From Actinomycetes bacterium (lineage in GTDB: Bacteria > Actinomycetota > Actinomycetes > Actinomycetales > Cellulomonadaceae), in the NCBI GenBank assembly GCA_023428465.1, contig JAEYXM010000121.1:1-24423 (forward strand): a DNA stretch of 24,423 nt, read 5' to 3'. This document shows, piece by piece, positions 22,109 to 24,423 of the stretch (the stretch's first letter is position 1; each line of letters begins with the position of its first letter). The translations under genes and the position numbers were made by a program. A model generated the notes under the pieces. That model saw only the letters and a list, made by a program, of their open reading frames with translations. It did not search any database and had not been told where the DNA came from.

Positions 22109-23489
22109 GCGGCTCCTCCTTCTCGGCGGTCGCGTCGGCCGCAGCCGTCGCCGCGGCGATCGCGGGCGCCTGCGCCGCCTCGTCCGCCTCGGCCCGGGCG
22201 CGCGGTCGCGCCGCGCGCGGCGACGGCGGCAGCTTCTGCCCGGGCAGGGGTGGGACGGGGTAGCCGTCGGCGAACGCGTCGAACCTCTTCTTCTTGCGCT
22301 TGGCCGGTGCCGGCTCGGGCTTCTCGGGGATCAGGAAGGACACGGCCGCGGCGACGACGGCGATGATCGCGAGCGCGATGTACATCGTCCTCGGCTCGAT
22401 CCCGCCGAAGCGGCGCACGCCCTGGACGACCGCGACCGCGACGACCCACACGAGGCCGACCGGGATGAGCACCTTCCAGCCGAAGCGCATGAACTGGTCG
22501 TACCGGAAGCGCACGAGCGTGCCGCGCACCCAGACGAAGAAGAACATGAACAGCCAGAGCTTGGCGAGGAACCACAGCACCGGCCACCAGCCGGTGTTGA
22601 GCACGCCGTCGCCGATCGCGGACAGCGGCCACGGGGCCCGCCAGCCGCCGAGGAACAGGGTCGTCGCAACCGCGGAGACGTTGAGCATGTTGATGTACTC
22701 CGCGAGGAAGAACCACGCGAACTTCATCGACGAGTACTCGGTCATGTAGCCGGAGACGAGCTCGCCCTCGGCCTCGGGGAGGTCGAACGGCAGGCGGTTC
22801 GTCTCGCCCGTCATCGAGATCAGGTAGAGCAGGAACGCGGGCAGCAGCGGCAGGAACCACCAGACCTGCGTCTGGCTGTTCACGATCTCCGACGTCGACA
22901 TGGACCCGGCCATGACGAACACGCTGACGAGCGACAGGCCCATCGCGAGCTCGTAGCTGATGACCTGGGCGGTCGAGCGGACGGCGCCGAGCAGCGGGTA
23001 CGTGGACCCGGACGACCAGCCGCCGAGCACGATGCCGTACACGCCGAGCGCCGCGGCGGCGAGGATGTAGAGCACCGCGACCGGGAAGTCGGTGAGCTGC
23101 AGCGGCGACGTGATGCCGAACATCGACACCGCCGGCCCGAACGGGATGACGGCGAACACGAGCAGCGAGCAGAACACGCTGATCATGGGCGCGACGACGT
23201 AGACGATCCGGTCCGCGGCGCGGACCATCACGTCCTCCTTGAACAGGAGCTTCATCGCGTCGGCCATCGACTGGAACAGGCCGAACGGGCCGTGCACGTT
23301 GGGGCCCGGCCGGTACTGCATCCGGGCGACGACCTTGCGCTCGAACCAGATCGCGATGAGCACCGACAGGAGCAGGAACACGATGATGGCGACGGCCTTG
23401 ATGAGGACGAGCCACCACGTGTCGTTCGAGAAGTCCGCGGCGCCGGTCGTGGCCTGGTCGGCCGCGGCGGCGAGCAGCAGCCCGCGCAT
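22101..23489 (-). CDS. nuoH: NADH-quinone oxidoreductase subunit H
   Basis: A 462-residue membrane subunit forming much of the quinone cavity. The family signatures are all present: ERKVVARMQYRPGPNVHGP (50-68), SSGSTYPLLGAVRSTAQ (159-175) with SYELAMGLS (178-186), and ETNRLPFDLPEAEGELVSGY (229-248) with YSSMKFAWFFLAEY (252-265). Residues about 390-462 form a cytoplasmic extension (Lys-rich, then Pro, then Ala/Glu-rich) beyond the usual end near residue 390. The start is ATG at 23489, overlapping the nuoG stop by one base (TGATG) with GGAGGGGAG upstream; open sequence further upstream belongs to nuoG in another frame. Confidence 0.97.
   Translation of the reverse strand: MRGLLLAAAADQATTGAADFSNDTWWLVLIKAVAIIVFLLLSVLIAIWFERKVVARMQYRPGPNVHGPFGLFQSMADAMKLLFKEDVMVRAADRIVYVVAPMISVFCSLLVFAVIPFGPAVSMFGITSPLQLTDFPVAVLYILAAAALGVYGIVLGGWSSGSTYPLLGAVRSTAQVISYELAMGLSLVSVFVMAGSMSTSEIVNSQTQVWWFLPLLPAFLLYLISMTGETNRLPFDLPEAEGELVSGYMTEYSSMKFAWFFLAEYINMLNVSAVATTLFLGGWRAPWPLSAIGDGVLNTGWWPVLWFLAKLWLFMFFFVWVRGTLVRFRYDQFMRFGWKVLIPVGLVWVVAVAVVQGVRRFGGIEPRTMYIALAIIAVVAAAVSFLIPEKPEPAPAKRKKKRFDAFADGYPVPPLPGQKLPPSPRAARPRARAEADEAAQAPAIAAATAAADATAEKEEPRG
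22113..22121 (-). promoter_or_regulatory. Ribosome binding site of nuoI
   Basis: AAGGAGGAG on the minus strand, 4 nt before the GTG at 22108. It is the strongest Shine-Dalgarno sequence I noticed in the window and fixes the GTG start. It lies inside the last codons of nuoH, where it also encodes the EKEEP end. Confidence 0.7.
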
Positions 23490-24423
23490 CAGAGCTCCCC
23501 TCCGTCGTTCCCGGTACCGTCGCCGGCCGGGAGGGCCGCAGCGGCCTCCGCGGCCGGCAGGGCCGCAGCGGCCACGGTGACCACGTCGCCGGCGTCGGCC
23601 CGCAGCGTGGCACGGACCATCGAGCCCGTCGAGCTCGTCGGCACCCACACGACGGCGTCGGGCATCGGCGTGACGACGAGCGGCAGGGTGACCTGACCGG
23701 CCGTCGACCGCACCGTGACCGCGTCGCCCGTGGCGACCCCGAGCCCGGCGGCCGTCGCGGCGGACAGCCGCGCGACCGGCCGCTGCGCGGTACCCGCGAG
23801 GAACCGCTCGCCGTCCTGGCAACGCCCCGCGTCGAGCAGCAGGTGCCAGGTGGCCAGCACCGCCTCGCCGGGGCCGACCTCCGGCGGCGCCGCCGGGCGC
23901 ACATCCGGTGCGGCCACGCGCGCGCCGTCCCACGCGCCGAGCTGGTCGAGCTCGGCGTGCACGTCGGCGAGGGTGCGCAGCCCGAGGGCGACGTCCAGCC
24001 GGTCCGCGAGCGCGTCGAGGACCCGGTGGTCCGGCATCGCCGTCGAGGTCAGGGCCTGCGGGAACGGCCGCGGACGGCCCTCCCAGTTCAGGAACGTGCC
24101 GGGCCGCTCGACGGGCGGCGCGACGGGCAGGACGACGTCGGCCAGCTCGGTGACCGCGGACGAGCGCACCTCGAGGCTGACGAGGAAGCCCACGCCCTCG
24201 AGCGCCGCGCGCGCGGCGGCCGGGTCCGGCAGGTCCGCCGGGTCCACGCCGCCGACGACGAGGCCGCCCAGCTCACCGGCTGCCGCAGCCGCGAGGATCG
24301 CGCCCGTGTCACGGCCCGGGGCGGCGGGCAGCCGCTCGACGCCCCACATGGCCTGCAGGTCCACGCGCGCCTGGGCCTCGCCGACCGGGCGACCGCCCGG
24401 CAGCAGGCCCGGCAGGGTGCCGG
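23489..24423 (-). CDS. nuoG: NADH-quinone oxidoreductase subunit G, C-terminal part (partial)
   Basis: The 3' end of nuoG; the frame stays open to the window edge, so 310 residues are visible and the N-terminal Fe-S part lies outside. The visible part begins GTLPGLLPGGRPVGEAQAR and matches the molybdopterin-oxidoreductase-like domain of NuoG (LVVGGVDPADLPDP; ELADVVLPVAPPVERPGTFLNWEGR) followed by a molybdopterin-dinucleotide-binding-like beta domain near the end (ARLSAATAAGLGVATGDAVTV). In complex I this domain is structural and binds no molybdopterin; that is family knowledge. An internal GTG at 24364 could be mistaken for a start but the conserved sequence clearly continues upstream. The stop overlaps the nuoH ATG. 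Confidence 0.93.
   Translation of the reverse strand, partial: GTLPGLLPGGRPVGEAQARVDLQAMWGVERLPAAPGRDTGAILAAAAAGELGGLVVGGVDPADLPDPAAARAALEGVGFLVSLEVRSSAVTELADVVLPVAPPVERPGTFLNWEGRPRPFPQALTSTAMPDHRVLDALADRLDVALGLRTLADVHAELDQLGAWDGARVAAPDVRPAAPPEVGPGEAVLATWHLLLDAGRCQDGERFLAGTAQRPVARLSAATAAGLGVATGDAVTVRSTAGQVTLPLVVTPMPDAVVWVPTSSTGSMVRATLRADAGDVVTVAAAALPAAEAAAALPAGDGTGNDGGEL

Noticed and set aside
1..24423. tRNA, rRNA, insertion sequences, integrases, attachment sites, phage or restriction genes
   Set aside because: I looked for these on both strands and found nothing that supports any of them; almost all sequence is accounted for by the listed genes.

Overview
The window looks like chromosomal DNA of a very high G+C actinobacterium. 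The dense operons with 1-8 bp gene overlaps, the frequent GTG starts, a full-length NADH dehydrogenase operon followed by a polyprenyl diphosphate synthase, and a kinase/FN3/MoxR/DUF58 cluster all suggest Actinomycetota, probably Micrococcales near Cellulomonas. The genus is inferred from gene content and composition. All convincing genes lie on the minus strand, so transcription runs from high to low coordinates.

Region A (24423 to 14060) is the distal part of a complex I operon: nuoG (3' part only), nuoH, nuoI, nuoJ, nuoK, nuoL, nuoM, nuoN, then a trans-polyprenyl diphosphate synthase. Neighbouring genes overlap or lie within 8 bp of each other. The products form the proton-pumping membrane arm plus an Fe-S subunit of NADH:quinone oxidoreductase, and the last gene probably makes the prenyl tail of the quinone (menaquinone in this group). 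A GC-rich inverted repeat just past the last stop (14016-14047) is a plausible terminator.

Region B (13931 to 12155) is a two-gene unit that I cannot assign to a known family. It encodes a 135-residue protein with two predicted membrane segments and two cysteines in the loop between them, and then a 457-residue, mostly helical protein with a central hydrophobic stretch. Three adjacent perfect palindromes (13957-13989) lie upstream of it.

Region C (12050 to 1) is a seven-gene signalling and cell-envelope operon: a PP2C phosphatase, an FHA-domain protein, a membrane Ser/Thr kinase with an extracellular FN3-like domain, a 1970-residue Ig/FN3 surface protein, a MoxR AAA+ ATPase, a DUF58 protein, and the first codons of a further gene, expected to be a transglutaminase-like membrane protein. 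A sigma70-like promoter (TGGACA, 17 bp, TAGGTA) precedes the phosphatase. The gene content matches the PFNA-type cluster described in bifidobacteria (kinase, FN3, AAA-ATPase, DUF58, transglutaminase), with the phosphatase and FHA reader added at the front. The kinase, phosphatase and FHA protein would form a phospho-threonine circuit. The giant protein is probably the surface-exposed component, and MoxR/DUF58/transglutaminase may assemble or modify it. That connection is inference.

I saw no tRNA, rRNA, insertion sequence, CRISPR array or phage gene.
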